The translations under genes and the position numbers were made by a program. Below are positions 1 to 12,183 of a DNA stretch of 64,000 nucleotides, piece after piece. Numbering within the stretch: position 1 is the stretch's first letter; every line of letters begins with the position of its first letter. Origin of the DNA: Glycomyces fuscus (lineage in GTDB: Bacteria; Actinomycetota; Actinomycetes; Streptosporangiales; Streptosporangiaceae). Location: positions 248,001 through 312,000 of the forward strand of contig NYMS01000063.1 of the NCBI GenBank assembly GCA_002529455.1. Reading direction: 5' to 3'. The notes below the pieces were generated by a model. That model was given only the letters and a program-made list of their open reading frames with translations. It did no database searches and was not told the origin of the DNA.

Positions 1-83
1 CCGTCCCCGGGGGCACGCTCACGGTGGGCGGCTGCCTGGAGGAGTGCTCCGCCGTGGTCGACATCGAACTGCCCGTCGGGTAG
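1..83 (+). CDS. C-terminal fragment, possibly sensor histidine kinase
   Basis: Only the last 26 codons of a plus-strand gene are in the window, ending in TAG at 81-83. The readable tail (VPGGTLTVGG... then VVDIELPVG) resembles the closing beta-strands of GHKL ATPase domains in NarL-type sensor kinases, which often end in a glycine-rich turn, a strand and an LP dipeptide. That is inference from a very short stretch; the rest of the gene is outside the window. It converges on the ABC-F gene, with about 135 bp between the two stops. Confidence 0.4.
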   Translation, partial: VPGGTLTVGGCLEECSAVVDIELPVG

Positions 84-218
84 CCGCGCCCGCCGGGGAA
101 ACGGGACCCGGCCCCTCCCGTCGTGCCCGTCGCGGCCGACCGGTCCGGGCGCCCCCGGTTCCCGCGCCCCCCGGCGCAGGGCCACGCCGGACGGCGCCGG
201 GCCCCTGCGGCCAACGTG

Positions 219-1904
219 TCAGCGCTCGCGGCGCACCCGGCCCTCGTCCCACACCGGCTCCGGCGCCTCGTACACGCCCCCGTCCGCGCCGAACACCACG
301 AACCGGTCGAACCCGCGCGCGAACCACCGGTCGTGCGTCACCGCCAGGATCGTGCCGTCGTAGGCCTCCAGCGCCGACTCCAGCGCCTCCGCCGACACCA
401 CGTCCAGGTTGTCGGTGGGCTCGTCCAGCAGCAGCATCGTCGACCCCGACAGCTCCAGCAGCAGGATCTGGAACCGCGCCTGCTGCCCGCCCGAGAGCGT
501 GTCGAAGGTCTGCTCCGCGGCCGGTGCCAGCTCGTAGCGGTCCAGCGCACGCCCCGCCTCGTCGCGGGGCACGCCCCGGCGGGTGCCCTGTCCCCGGTGC
601 AGGATCTCCAGCAGTGTGCGGCCCGCGAACTCGGGGTGCTCGTGGGTCTGCGCGAACCACCCCGGCAGCACCCGCGCGCCCAGCCGGGCCACCCCCGCGT
701 GCTCCACCGGCGGCACCTTCGCCCGGTCCTCCTCCGGCAGCACCGAGGACTCCGGATCGCTGCCGCCCCCGGCCGCCAGCCGCAGGAAGTGCGACTTGCC
801 CGACCCGTTGGAGCCCAGCACCGCCACCCGTTCGCCGTACCAGACCTCCAGGTCGAACGGGCGCATCAGCCCGGTCAGCTCCAGCCCCTCGCACACCAGG
901 GCCCGCCTGCCCGTCCGGCCGCCGCGCAGCCGCATCCGCAGGTTCTGCTCACGGGGAAGCTTCTGCGGCGGGCCCGCCTCCTCGAACCTGCGCAGCCGGG
1001 TCCGGGCCGACTGGTAGCGCGAGGCCATGTCGGAGTTGTAGGCGGCCTTCTGCTTGTAGGTGGCCACCAGCGCCCTGAGCTTGGCGTGCTCCTCGTCCCA
1101 GCGCCGCCGCAGCTCGTCCAGCCGGTCGAACCTCTCCCGGCGGGCGTCGTGGTAGGTGTCGAACGCCCCTCCGTGCACCCACGCCGTGTTGCCCGCGGCG
1201 CCCAGTTCGACCGTGACGATCCGGTCCGGCACCCGGCTCAGCAGTTCCCGGTCGTGCGAGACGAACAGGACCGTCTTGGGGGTCGCCAGCAGCGCCTCCT
1301 CCAGCCAGCGCTTGCCCGGGACGTCGAGGTAGTTGTCCGGCTCGTCCAGCAGCAGCACCGGTGCCGGACCCCGCAGCAGGGCCTCGATGACCAGACGTTT
1401 CTGCTCCCCGCCCGAGAGCGTGCGCACCTCGCGCCACCGGCAGCGCTCGTAGGGGGTGCCCAGCGCCGCCGTGCAGCACTGGTCCCACACGACCTCCGCG
1501 TCGTAGCCCCCGGCGTCGCCGTAGCGGGCGATGGCCTCGGCGTAGCGCATCTGCGTCCTCTCGCCGTCGTCGACCATCATGGCCGCCTCGGCCGCCTCCA
1601 GGTCCGCGTGCGCCCGGCGCACCGGCGCGGGGGAGACCGAGACGAGCAGCTCGTGGACGGTGGTCTCGTCGCGCACGTGTCCGATGAACTGCGGCATCAC
1701 GCCGAGTTCGCCGTCCAGGGTGACCGCGCCGCTCTGGGGGCGCTGCTCACCGCGCACGATCCGCAGCAGGGTGCTCTTTCCCGCTCCGTTGGCGCCCACC
1801 AGCGCCGCCTTGGCGCCCTCGCCGACACGGAAGGACACCGAGTCCAGCAGAACCCGGCCGTCGGGAAGGGTGTGACTGACCTGGTTGACGTCGATGTAGC
1901 CCAA
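219..1904 (-). CDS. ABC-F family ATPase (ribosome-associated / possible antibiotic resistance)
   Basis: A 561-residue protein with two ABC ATPase domains and no membrane segments, the layout of ABC-F translation factors and ribosomal-protection proteins. Domain 1 has Walker A GANGAGKS (about residues 37-44), signature LSGGEQ and Walker B LLLDEPDNYLD. Domain 2 has GSNGSGKS, LSGGQQ and LLLDEPTDNLD. The stretch between them is rich in Arg, Glu and Lys, as expected for the P-site tRNA interaction motif linker. I chose the TTG at 1904 because GGAG lies about 7 bases before it and the protein then opens at the first ABC strand; a longer frame to 2057 has no supporting site. It lies downstream of rox on the same strand, 208 bp away. 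Members range from housekeeping EttA-like factors to resistance proteins, and the sequence alone does not decide which. Confidence 0.9.
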   Translation of the reverse strand: MGYIDVNQVSHTLPDGRVLLDSVSFRVGEGAKAALVGANGAGKSTLLRIVRGEQRPQSGAVTLDGELGVMPQFIGHVRDETTVHELLVSVSPAPVRRAHADLEAAEAAMMVDDGERTQMRYAEAIARYGDAGGYDAEVVWDQCCTAALGTPYERCRWREVRTLSGGEQKRLVIEALLRGPAPVLLLDEPDNYLDVPGKRWLEEALLATPKTVLFVSHDRELLSRVPDRIVTVELGAAGNTAWVHGGAFDTYHDARRERFDRLDELRRRWDEEHAKLRALVATYKQKAAYNSDMASRYQSARTRLRRFEEAGPPQKLPREQNLRMRLRGGRTGRRALVCEGLELTGLMRPFDLEVWYGERVAVLGSNGSGKSHFLRLAAGGGSDPESSVLPEEDRAKVPPVEHAGVARLGARVLPGWFAQTHEHPEFAGRTLLEILHRGQGTRRGVPRDEAGRALDRYELAPAAEQTFDTLSGGQQARFQILLLELSGSTMLLLDEPTDNLDVVSAEALESALEAYDGTILAVTHDRWFARGFDRFVVFGADGGVYEAPEPVWDEGRVRRER

Positions 1905-2112
1905 GACCGCTCTCCACAGGGGTTCTGCCGTACGCGTCCCGTCACCGCCGCGAGCGCCCCCGGAAGGCTTCCACGGCGCGACGCGCGCCCGCAACCGGTT
2001 TTCCGAGGTGCGGGCGGGCGCCGCCGCGGCCCCGGACGGCCCCGGTCCGAGGGGCACGTGCCGCCCGGCCCGGCACCGCGCCGCCGGCCGCTCCCGGGGC
2101 CCGAGCGCGCGC

Positions 2113-5210
<3,098 letters not shown>

Positions 5211-5227
5211 CCGGCCGGGACGCGCAC

Positions 5228-5265
5228 CGGCGCCGTCCGGCCCCGACACGGGCCGGGCGGCGCCG
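5228..5265 (+). terminator. Hairpin terminator after LLM oxidoreductase gene
   Basis: A 16-base stem (CGGCGCCG-T-CCGGCCC pairing with GGGCCGG-G-CGGCGCCG, with one G-T wobble) closes a six-base loop 17 bp after the stop codon. There is no U-run, as is usual in high-GC actinomycetes. Confidence 0.7.
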
Positions 5266-5349
5266 CGCCGGTCGGGACCGGGGCGGCGGGGCGGTTCGGG
5301 CGCGCCCGAGCCGCCGGAACCGTCCCCGGGGACGCCTACGGTGGCGGCC

Positions 5350-6135
5350 ATGGATCTCCAGAAGAAGCTGTCCGTCCCGCTCCCGCCCGGGCGCGTGGTG
5401 TCCTCGGAGGACGGCACCCCGCTGCTGTGGCTGAGCGAGGCCCCCGCGCCGTTCGGGCTGTGGTCCCGGCTGCACGCCGAACACCCCCGCTCCGGACTGT
5501 GGCCGCTGCTCCTGGACGGGATGCACGGTGAACCGGACCGGCCCTGGGAGTCCCAGGAGCTGTACCCCGACTGGATCTCCTCGCCCTCCGACCACGACCC
5601 GGAGGAACTGCTCGCCCGGTGGTGGAGGAACCACACGGGGGGACAGCGGGACGACCCCGTCCCCGACCCGGTGTCGGTGACCGCCCCCTACGGGACGTCC
5701 TGGCCGGGGCGCGCTCCCGCCGCCCCGCCGCCGGAGGAGGACCCGGGGCTGACCGCGGCGGAGTGCGCCGAGATCATGGTCGAGAACGGAGTGGGCTCGC
5801 GGCTGGGACTGGTCCCGGCCGCCTCGGGGGCCGAGGCCGTGGCCGCGTCCGGGTGGGCGGGACCGCTCAACCACGACAACGACACCGCCGTGTTCGCGGC
5901 CGTCGTGGCCGACTGGGAGCGCCGCTTCGGCGTACGCGTGCTGGGCATGGGCTTCGCGACCCTCACCCTGGCCGTCGCCGCACCGCCCGCCGACACCGGG
6001 CAGGCGCTGCGCGTGGCGGCCGAGCACTTCGCGTTCTGCCCGGACAACCTCTGGCAGGACCCCGCCCACCGCGACCTGCGGACCTACGCCGGCACACTCG
6101 TGGACCGCCCGGTCTGGCACTTCTGGTGGGACTGA
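5350..6135 (+). CDS. DUF4253 domain protein
   Basis: A 261-residue soluble protein. The C-terminal third matches the DUF4253 pattern: a conserved block around LNHDNDTAVFAAVVADWERRFG, then a strand leading to AEHFAFCPDNLWQD and a WHFWWD ending. The N-terminal part is variable, with a proline-rich linker near residues 115-130. Function is unknown; relatives are scattered in actinomycetes and sometimes associate with SMI1/KNR4-type proteins. The ATG at 5350 gives a start at MDLQKKLSVPLP; a frame open further upstream is GC-rich without a ribosome site. It converges on the Mrr-like gene with only 19 bp between. Confidence 0.85.
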   Translation: MDLQKKLSVPLPPGRVVSSEDGTPLLWLSEAPAPFGLWSRLHAEHPRSGLWPLLLDGMHGEPDRPWESQELYPDWISSPSDHDPEELLARWWRNHTGGQRDDPVPDPVSVTAPYGTSWPGRAPAAPPPEEDPGLTAAECAEIMVENGVGSRLGLVPAASGAEAVAASGWAGPLNHDNDTAVFAAVVADWERRFGVRVLGMGFATLTLAVAAPPADTGQALRVAAEHFAFCPDNLWQDPAHRDLRTYAGTLVDRPVWHFWWD

Positions 6136-6154
6136 GCGGGCGGCGCCGCGGCGG

Positions 6155-6808
6155 TCAGGACCGGGGCGGCTCGGGCGCGCCCGCGCCGCCCATCCACCGC
6201 GCCAGCCGCTCCCGGTCCACCAGCACCATGTGGCCCTCGCCCTCGCGGGCCGCGGCCTCCGTGAAGCCGTTCGAGGCCACGAACAACCCCTGGTACCCCT
6301 CGTAGCTGGTGGCGAGGACGCCGAGGAAGGCGCGGACCTCGTTCGGGGGCACCGGGCTGTTCCACCGCTTGCACTGCACCACCACCGCCTGCCCGTCCGG
6401 CGCCCGGCCCAGCACGTCCACCCCTCCGTCGTCGGCTCCGCCGACCACCGTCACGGCGGTGTAGCCGTGCGTGCGCATCAGCCCCGCGACGTGCTCCTCG
6501 AACTCCACACCGGACATGCGGTCCACCTCCGACAGGTCCACGCGCGCGACCGCCCGCTTCTCCCGCGCCAGGCGCAGCCGCATGCGGCACCACCAGACCA
6601 GGGCCGCCGCGCCCAGCGCCGCCACGAGCCACAGCAGCGGCCGGGCGGAGCTCTGCACGACCCAGGCCCCGACCATCAACGCCACGACCAGGCCCAGGAA
6701 GAGGCCGTACCGGTGACGCCACACGAACCGCCACTCCCGGGGGCCGGTCCTTCCCTCGCCGGGGTACGTACCGTCTTCAGTCGCGTTGTCCGGTGAGATG
6801 TCCGTCAT
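6155..6808 (-). CDS. Membrane-anchored Mrr-like restriction endonuclease
   Basis: A 217-residue protein with two hydrophobic helices near the N-terminus (about residues 32-50 and 56-75), followed by a Mrr_cat-type PD-(D/E)xK nuclease domain. The core reads SGVEFEEHVAGLMRTHGY, then GVDVLGRAPDG and VVVQCKRW, giving the D...QxK active-site arrangement of type IV restriction enzymes. Such membrane-tethered Mrr-domain proteins are common in actinomycetes, and their role (methylated or foreign DNA cleavage) is inferred. The ATG at 6808 has GGAAGG eight bases upstream. Confidence 0.87.
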   Translation of the reverse strand: MTDISPDNATEDGTYPGEGRTGPREWRFVWRHRYGLFLGLVVALMVGAWVVQSSARPLLWLVAALGAAALVWWCRMRLRLAREKRAVARVDLSEVDRMSGVEFEEHVAGLMRTHGYTAVTVVGGADDGGVDVLGRAPDGQAVVVQCKRWNSPVPPNEVRAFLGVLATSYEGYQGLFVASNGFTEAAAREGEGHMVLVDRERLARWMGGAGAPEPPRS

Positions 6809-7034
6809 GGGTGCCACCTTCCCTGAACACACGGTTCGTCACCCGTCCCGCCGCCGGAGCCCTGTGGGGAAGCCCACGGCGCGGAGCCGTTTCCGGCCCG
6901 GGACGTGCCCTGACCACTACCCGCCCGGAGCGCGGGGACTACCATGGCCGCGCGGCGACCGACCCCTCGCGGCGGCGACCGCCCGGGGAGCGGTGTCCCG
7001 CCGCCCCGGGGTACCCACGGGAAGTAGTCCTCCG

Positions 7035-8024
7035 ATGTCAGTCCTCACGCGCGTCGCCGACTTCGCCGGCAGGTGGTTCGCCCTCCTGGTCCTCGCCGGG
7101 GGGATCGCCGGCCTGGTCGCCCCCGGGCAGGCCTCCCTCGTCGCCCCCCACATCTCCCTGCTGCTCGGGGTGATCATGTTCGGCATGGGGCTCACGATGC
7201 GCCCCGTGGACTTCACGATCGTCGCCAGGCACCCCAGGGCCGTCATCCTCGGAGTCCTGGCCCAGTACACGGTCATGCCGCTCCTGGGCTGGGGGATCGC
7301 CCAGGCCCTCGGACTGCCGCCGCTGCTGGTGGTGGGCATGGTCCTGGTCGGCTCGGCCCCCGGCGGCACCGCCTCCAACGTCATCGTCTACCTCGCCCGC
7401 GGCGACGTGGCCCTCTCGGTGGCGATGACCTCGGTCTCCACCCTGCTCGCCCCCGTGCTGACCCCGCTCCTGGTCCTGGGCCTGGCCGGTTCCACCCTGC
7501 CCGTCGCCGCCGGGGACCTGTTCGTCTCCATCCTCCAGGTCGTCCTGGTGCCGGTGCTGGCGGGACTGCTGCTGCGCGTGGTCGCGGGCCGGTTCGTGGA
7601 GAGGATCCTGCCCGTCCTGCCGCTGGTGTCGGTCGTCGGCATCGTCGTCGTGGTCGCCGGAGTGGTGGGCGCCAACGCCGACGCCGTGCTCTCCACCGGG
7701 CTCCTGGTCGCCCTGGCCGTGGTGCTGCACAACTCCCTGGGCCTCGGGCTCGGCTACCTGATCGGTGTGGTCGTCAAGCTGCCCGAGGCCGCCCGCCGCG
7801 CGGTCAGCGTCGAGGTGGGGATGCAGAACTCCGGACTCGCGGCGGCCCTGGCGACCGCCCACTTCGCGCCGCTCGCCGCCCTGCCCGGCGCCCTGTTCTC
7901 GGTCTGGCACAACGTCTCCGGCTCGCTCATCGCCACCTACTGGGCCCGCCGCCCGCCCGCGGACGCCCCGACCGGGACGTCCGAGCCGGCCCCGCAGGGC
8001 TCGCAGGACCCGTCCGGGGCCTGA
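7035..8024 (+). CDS. Bile acid:sodium symporter family transporter
   Basis: A 329-residue integral membrane protein with about ten hydrophobic segments, matching the BASS (bile acid:Na+ symporter, SLC10-like) family. The signature block GSAPGGTASNVIVYLARGD lies near residues 110-130. A second conserved block, SVEVGMQNSGLAAALA, lies near residue 265; both form the crossover region that binds sodium and substrate in this fold. Bacterial members carry organic anions such as pantoate or other carboxylates; the substrate here is unknown. The start ATG at 7035 is unremarkable and no operon partner is evident. The C-terminus ends in a short polar Pro/Ser/Gln-rich tail. Confidence 0.92.
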   Translation: MSVLTRVADFAGRWFALLVLAGGIAGLVAPGQASLVAPHISLLLGVIMFGMGLTMRPVDFTIVARHPRAVILGVLAQYTVMPLLGWGIAQALGLPPLLVVGMVLVGSAPGGTASNVIVYLARGDVALSVAMTSVSTLLAPVLTPLLVLGLAGSTLPVAAGDLFVSILQVVLVPVLAGLLLRVVAGRFVERILPVLPLVSVVGIVVVVAGVVGANADAVLSTGLLVALAVVLHNSLGLGLGYLIGVVVKLPEAARRAVSVEVGMQNSGLAAALATAHFAPLAALPGALFSVWHNVSGSLIATYWARRPPADAPTGTSEPAPQGSQDPSGA

Positions 8025-8155
8025 GCCCGCCCCGCCGACCGAACCGGTTACCCGGGCGCAACGCGGTTCACACGTGTCGCCCCTGGCCTGAACCGGCCAC
8101 CTCTCTTTGCGTGATCGACTCATGACACAAGGCGACGGATGTCAGGCTGGTGCCC

Positions 8156-8410
8156 ATGCCCGAGCGACACCGTCGGTTCCTCCACCCCTGCTCCGGACTC
8201 CTCGCACTCGCCCTCACCGCCGCGCTGGGAGACCCCCACGTCCTCCTCGCGCCGTGCGCCCCTCCCGCGCACACCGTGCCCGTCACCGCCCCCGCCGCGG
8301 AGACCGACCCGCGCCGCACGGCGCTCCGCGACCGCGTGCGCGGACGCTGCCCGCACCCCCGCAGGCCCGAGCGGGGGATCATCCCGCACCCCCGCTGTTC
8401 CTACGACTGA
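8156..8410 (+). CDS. Possible small secreted protein
   Basis: An 84-codon frame with consistent G/C at third positions. It begins MPERHRR, followed by a hydrophobic stretch (CSGLLALALTAALG) that could be a signal peptide, then a Pro/Ala-rich and Arg-rich tail with several cysteines. No family is recognised and the ribosome site is weak, so the call rests on codon pattern and the leader-like N-terminus only. Confidence 0.35.
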   Translation: MPERHRRFLHPCSGLLALALTAALGDPHVLLAPCAPPAHTVPVTAPAAETDPRRTALRDRVRGRCPHPRRPERGIIPHPRCSYD

Positions 8411-8435
8411 CGCCCGCGCCCCCTCCGCAGGGTCC

Positions 8436-8990
8436 TCACGGCTTCGGGGGCGCGTCCCGGCGCAGCCGCAGCCACGCCCTCCTCAGGAGCGCGGTGCCCA
8501 GGACCAACGCGCCCTGGGCGAACACCAGGCCCAATCCGAGGCAGAAGAGGTTGACGAGGACGAACCCGAGGATCGACGCGGGGACACCGCTCCCCGGTCC
8601 CGCGTCCGCGTAGGCGCGGTCCTGCTCCGTGGTCAGCATCCAGGTCGGCTCACCGGGGACGAGGCGGGCCGCCTCCAGGCGCCCCGCCTCACAGGGCCCC
8701 GACAGGTACAGGTGGACGCCGGTCCGCACGGGTCCGTCGTCCGCGGGACGGAAGACACCCAGGCACAGCGAGCCCCCGTCGCCGAGGGGCACCGACTCGG
8801 TGACCTCAAGGACGCCCTCCTGCCCGGTCCAGCCGTAGGCGGCCCCCAGGGCCCGCAGCTCATGGCCCGAGAACCGCACCGAAGCCGGGATGAGTACGCA
8901 GGCCAGCACCGCGCTGGCCAGGAACACGACGAACGCCTTCCCCGGTGACAGCCGCCCGGTGTCTCCCGACCAGGCCCTCCGCCAGCCCAT
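8436..8990 (-). CDS. Hypothetical membrane protein
   Basis: A 184-residue protein with a hydrophobic helix near residues 17-36 and a second hydrophobic segment near residues 140-168. Between them is a probably extracytoplasmic domain with strands and paired cysteines (LCLGVF and SGPCEAG). The architecture resembles small actinomycete two-pass proteins of unknown role. I prefer the ATG at 8990 because GGGGAGGGG precedes it; a GTG at 9032 would add 14 glycine-rich residues. No function can be assigned. Confidence 0.7.
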   Translation of the reverse strand: MGWRRAWSGDTGRLSPGKAFVVFLASAVLACVLIPASVRFSGHELRALGAAYGWTGQEGVLEVTESVPLGDGGSLCLGVFRPADDGPVRTGVHLYLSGPCEAGRLEAARLVPGEPTWMLTTEQDRAYADAGPGSGVPASILGFVLVNLFCLGLGLVFAQGALVLGTALLRRAWLRLRRDAPPKP

Positions 8991-9224
8991 GCGCCCCTCC
9001 CCGCCGCCTCCGCTCCGCCGGGACACGGCCACCCCTTCGGACGCCGCGGGCGGGCGTCGGGTTCGTCCGCGCCGCAGGGCTTCTTCGCTCCTGTCGCACG
9101 GCCTGGCGCCGCCACCGCGCCCCGGCGTGTTCCTGCGCCCCGGAACGCGGCCGGGGCGGCGGGCGCCCTCCCCGAGCCCGGGGGAGGGGCCGGTGCGCGA
9201 GCGCCGTTCTCCGCCGCCTGCGCG

Positions 9225-9677
9225 CTACGCCGGGGCGTCGGGGGCCTGGACCGTGCAGACGTCCATGATGGCCGCGGTGTCCCAGTAGAAGGGGCGCACC
9301 TCGGTGATGCGCCGGTCCTCCACGGTGATCGTCTGGAGCAGGGGGAAGCCGGTCTCCCGCCGGGTCCGACGGGAGCGGGCACGGATCCGGGTCAGGACCA
9401 CCAGGGTCCCCCGTCTGGCGAGGAACCGCCGCTCCACCATGTCGAAGGACTCCCAGGTGTGGCCCATGGCGGCGAAGAACCGCTCCGTCCCGTGGTGTCC
9501 GCGCCAGGTGCCGCCGTAGGGCAGGCCCTCCGCCTGGTACAGCACCACGTCGGCGGCGAAGTACTCCGCGAGCGGCGCGAAGTCGCCACCGCCGGTCCCG
9601 CCCTCCGACAGGTACCGGGCCTCGGCCGCGTACATGGCCTCCAGCACCGCCGCGTCATCCTTCCGCGTCGTCGTCAT
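9225..9677 (-). CDS. Nuclear transport factor 2 / SnoaL-like protein
   Basis: A 150-residue alpha+beta-barrel (NTF2-like) protein. It begins with a helical stretch (AVLEAMYAAEARYLSE) and continues with EYFAADVVLYQAEGLPYGGTWRGHHGTERFF, then repeated strands and RPFYWDTAAIM, the usual order of SnoaL-like domains. Family members include ketosteroid isomerase-like enzymes, polyketide cyclases and non-catalytic ligand binders; no catalytic assignment is possible here. ATG start at 9677. Confidence 0.85.
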   Translation of the reverse strand: MTTTRKDDAAVLEAMYAAEARYLSEGGTGGGDFAPLAEYFAADVVLYQAEGLPYGGTWRGHHGTERFFAAMGHTWESFDMVERRFLARRGTLVVLTRIRARSRRTRRETGFPLLQTITVEDRRITEVRPFYWDTAAIMDVCTVQAPDAPA

Positions 9678-10503
9678 GGCACCAGCGTGCCCGTGCCGTG
9701 CGGGGTCGCGCTGGCGGTAAACGGACGTCGCGCTCAGGTGCGGCGGGGCGCTCCGCCCCGACCGCAGGGGAGGGGCCCGCCCGGAGCCGGGAGGGGGCGG
9801 TTCGCCTCCGGGCGGCTCAGACCGCGCCCAGGAAGCGGCAACCGAAGCGCCTACCGCCTCGCCCGCCGTGCCAAGGGGGAGTCGGCCACCCGGCTCTGCG
9901 CGGGAGGTGCCGACGCTTTTTCTGCAAGAACGATATGTCTGTTAGGAGTAATGATGAGTGTTTTGTCAGGATTCGGATCCGGGAGTCGCTGCTCCCAGGT
10001 AATCCCCTCGCCGGGTCGGAGCGTCGAAAAGAGGCAGGACCGAACCGTGGCCGCAATTCCGGGTGCGGCTGTTACGACGTGCCCGTGAGAGGAGGCGGGG
10101 GTGGGGTCCCCGCGCTGCTCCCGGCGGTGTGCGTGTTCACCCGGGGTGGACCGGACCGAGGTCGGGGAGCCGGTGCGCGAGAGGTGGTGCCCGCCGCCTT
10201 GGGTGTGCCGGTCGCCAGGGCGGGCGCGGGGAAGTGGCGCTGGGCTTGTGCGGGTGCCTGGGCGGCGCTGGGCAGGGACGAGCAGGCGGTGCTGTTCGGT
10301 CCGGCTCGTCCTCCGGCAGATGGCGAGCGCGTCCACCGGACCAGCGGTGCGCGGGGCGTCGGCCGCTCTCCTCTTCGACAGGGTTGGGCGCGCCAAAGCC
10401 ATTGCCATAGTCAGGGCCTGTCCATAACGAATGGGTTTACCTGTGGCTGTCGGTCTTTTCTCTTGCTATGGTTCCCTGACCAGGCTTCCGTGAAGGGTTC
10501 GTT
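9678..10503. other. Gene-poor stretch upstream of the restriction protein
   Basis: About 825 bp with no gene I can defend. There is a short AT-richer island (9910-9975), then an open but unrecognisable plus-strand frame from about 10083 to 10410 (reads VPALLPAVCVFTRGG, later AWAALGRDEQAVLFGPARP). That frame looks like the remains of a coding region. The 100 bp before 10504 are again AT-richer and carry the likely promoter and the ribosome site GAAGGG. Both AT-richer patches bracket an accessory insertion. Confidence 0.5.
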
Positions 10504-11586
10504 ATGGAATTCGAAGAGAAGGTCTCCGCGCTCAGTTCCAAGGTGCAGAAGCAGCGCGATATGACCCAGACCGAGGAGGCGGCGAAGAACGCCTTTGTCA
10601 TGCCCTTCATCGCGACCATTCTCGGGTACGATATCTTCGATCCGCGCGAGGTGGTGCCCGAGTTCACCGCGGACGTCGGCATGAAGAAGGGCGAGAAGGT
10701 CGACTACGCCATCATGCTCGACAACGAAGTACAGATGCTCATCGAGTGCAAGAAGGCGAACGGCGAGTTGAGGGTGGAGCACGCATCACAGCTCTACCGC
10801 TACTTCTCCGTCACCAACGCGCGGATCGCGGTTCTCACCAACGGTGTGGAATATCAGTTCTACACCGACCTCGAAGCGCCGAACCGTATGGACTCCAAGC
10901 CGTTCATGGTGCTCGATTTCGGGGATGTTGACGAGAGTCTGCTTCCGGAACTGCGCAAGCTGACGAAGGCGTCCTTCGACCTGACCTCGGTGATCGACGC
11001 GGCGGAGAAGCTCAAGTACCTCGGCGCGATCAAGCGCACCCTGGCGGACCAGTTCCAGGAGCCGGAGGACGAGTGGGTGAAGTTCTTCGCCAGCCGTGTC
11101 TATGACAAGGCCTTCACCAAGCGGGCCCGTGAGCAGTTCACACCGCTCGTCCGTGAGGCGGCCGCCGCCTTCCTCGACGACCAGGTCAACGTCCGGCTGA
11201 AGAAGGCGTTGGAGAGCACGCGCCCGCAGCCCGAGGAGACGGCGGTCAGCAGTCAGGAGGCCGCCGACGAGGACCTGGAGCGCGGCACGGGCATCGAGAC
11301 CACCCTGGAGGAGTTGGAGGGGTACCAGGTGGTCAAGGCGATCGCGTGCAGCGAGGTCAAACCGCAGCGGATCGCTCATCGGGACTCCAAGAGCTACTTC
11401 GCCATCCTGTTGGACGACAACAACCGGAAGCCGATCGCGCGCCTGCGTTTCAACGCCAGGTCGAAGAAGTACCTCGGCACCTTCGACGCCGACAAGAACG
11501 AGATCCGCCACCAGCTGGACTCGATCGACGAGATCTACCTCCACGCCGAGGAGATCCGCCAGTCCGTGCGGAACTACCTCGCCTGA
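10504..11586 (+). CDS. Stand-alone HsdR_N-type restriction endonuclease
   Basis: A 360-residue protein whose N-terminal 170 residues match the type I restriction enzyme R-subunit N-terminal nuclease domain. The opening helix carries EEAAKNAFVMPFIATILGYD, and the PD-(D/E)xK core is readable as D67 (KVDYAIM), E81 and K83 (IECKKAN), followed by the conserved QLYRYFSVT helix. No helicase, specificity or methylase subunit is adjacent, so it belongs to the solitary predicted type IV-like group (COG4748). The C-terminal half, after an acidic linker near residue 245, is a separate small domain (SYFAILLDDNNRKPIARLRFN). ATG at 10504 with GAAGGG six bases before. Confidence 0.9.
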   Translation: MEFEEKVSALSSKVQKQRDMTQTEEAAKNAFVMPFIATILGYDIFDPREVVPEFTADVGMKKGEKVDYAIMLDNEVQMLIECKKANGELRVEHASQLYRYFSVTNARIAVLTNGVEYQFYTDLEAPNRMDSKPFMVLDFGDVDESLLPELRKLTKASFDLTSVIDAAEKLKYLGAIKRTLADQFQEPEDEWVKFFASRVYDKAFTKRAREQFTPLVREAAAAFLDDQVNVRLKKALESTRPQPEETAVSSQEAADEDLERGTGIETTLEELEGYQVVKAIACSEVKPQRIAHRDSKSYFAILLDDNNRKPIARLRFNARSKKYLGTFDADKNEIRHQLDSIDEIYLHAEEIRQSVRNYLA

Positions 11587-11830
11587 CGCCTGTACCGGTA
11601 CGGCCGTCGCCGTACCGGTCCCCAGCCGGTGTCCGGCAGGGGCGAGCCGGGGCCGCACACCGGGTCGGCCGCGATGGTGCCGACCTCCGGGAGGCCGCCC
11701 ACGGGGCGGGGGACCTCCGCCGTGAGACCGGTCCTCTGGTCGGGCCTGCGGCGCCGGGTTCGTCATCGAACCGGACATGACGAGGGTCGTCCTCCCATCA
11801 GACGAATCCCCGTGCCGGGTACCGGTGCCC

Positions 11831-12144
11831 GTGGCGATCATTCACAAGGCCACCCTCACGCCGAGCAGACCCGAGCTGATCGGTGCCTGGCTTGACGGCC
11901 GGCCCCGGGCGGGGCAGGGGCCCGACGAGGTGCTCGGCGCGTACAGGTTCGACGACCCCGAAGGACTGGTGGCCGAGCGGCCCGAGGCGCGGTTCGCCGC
12001 GGGCGGGTTCGGGTGGGTGGTCGTCCACCTCGGCGGGATCGACCCGGACGAGCTCAGCGAGCTCACCCTGGAGGCCTGGTACCCGGTCGCGCCCGAGGAA
12101 CTGCCGGCCATCCGCCGACCCCGGCGGCCCTGGTCCGGGCCTGA
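11831..12144 (+). pseudogene. Chimeric pseudogene: MaK_N_cap-like head fused to YjbR-like tail
   Basis: The first 45 codons (GTG start, VAIIHKATLTPSRPELIGAW) are nearly identical to the start of the gene at 14330. After the codons for DDPEG the sequence jumps without interruption to the segment LVAERPE, and the rest matches the C-terminal half of the gene at 15011 (FAAGGFGWVVVHL, ELSELTLEAWY). The equivalent of roughly 720 bp is missing between the two halves. Near the end one base is lost relative to the 15011 copy, so the ancestral stop (tga at 12142-12144) is out of frame and the open frame would run on into unrelated sequence. I read this as a duplicated gene pair that collapsed by internal deletion. 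A translated product is unlikely but not excluded. Confidence 0.85.
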
Positions 12145-12183
12145 CCCGGCCTGGGAACAGGTCCTTTCGGCCGGCGGCCACGG

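Noticed and set aside
10083-10410. Possible transposase or unknown gene remnant
   Set aside because: No transposase motif, no terminal inverted repeat or target duplication and no recognisable domain; recorded only as gene-poor DNA.
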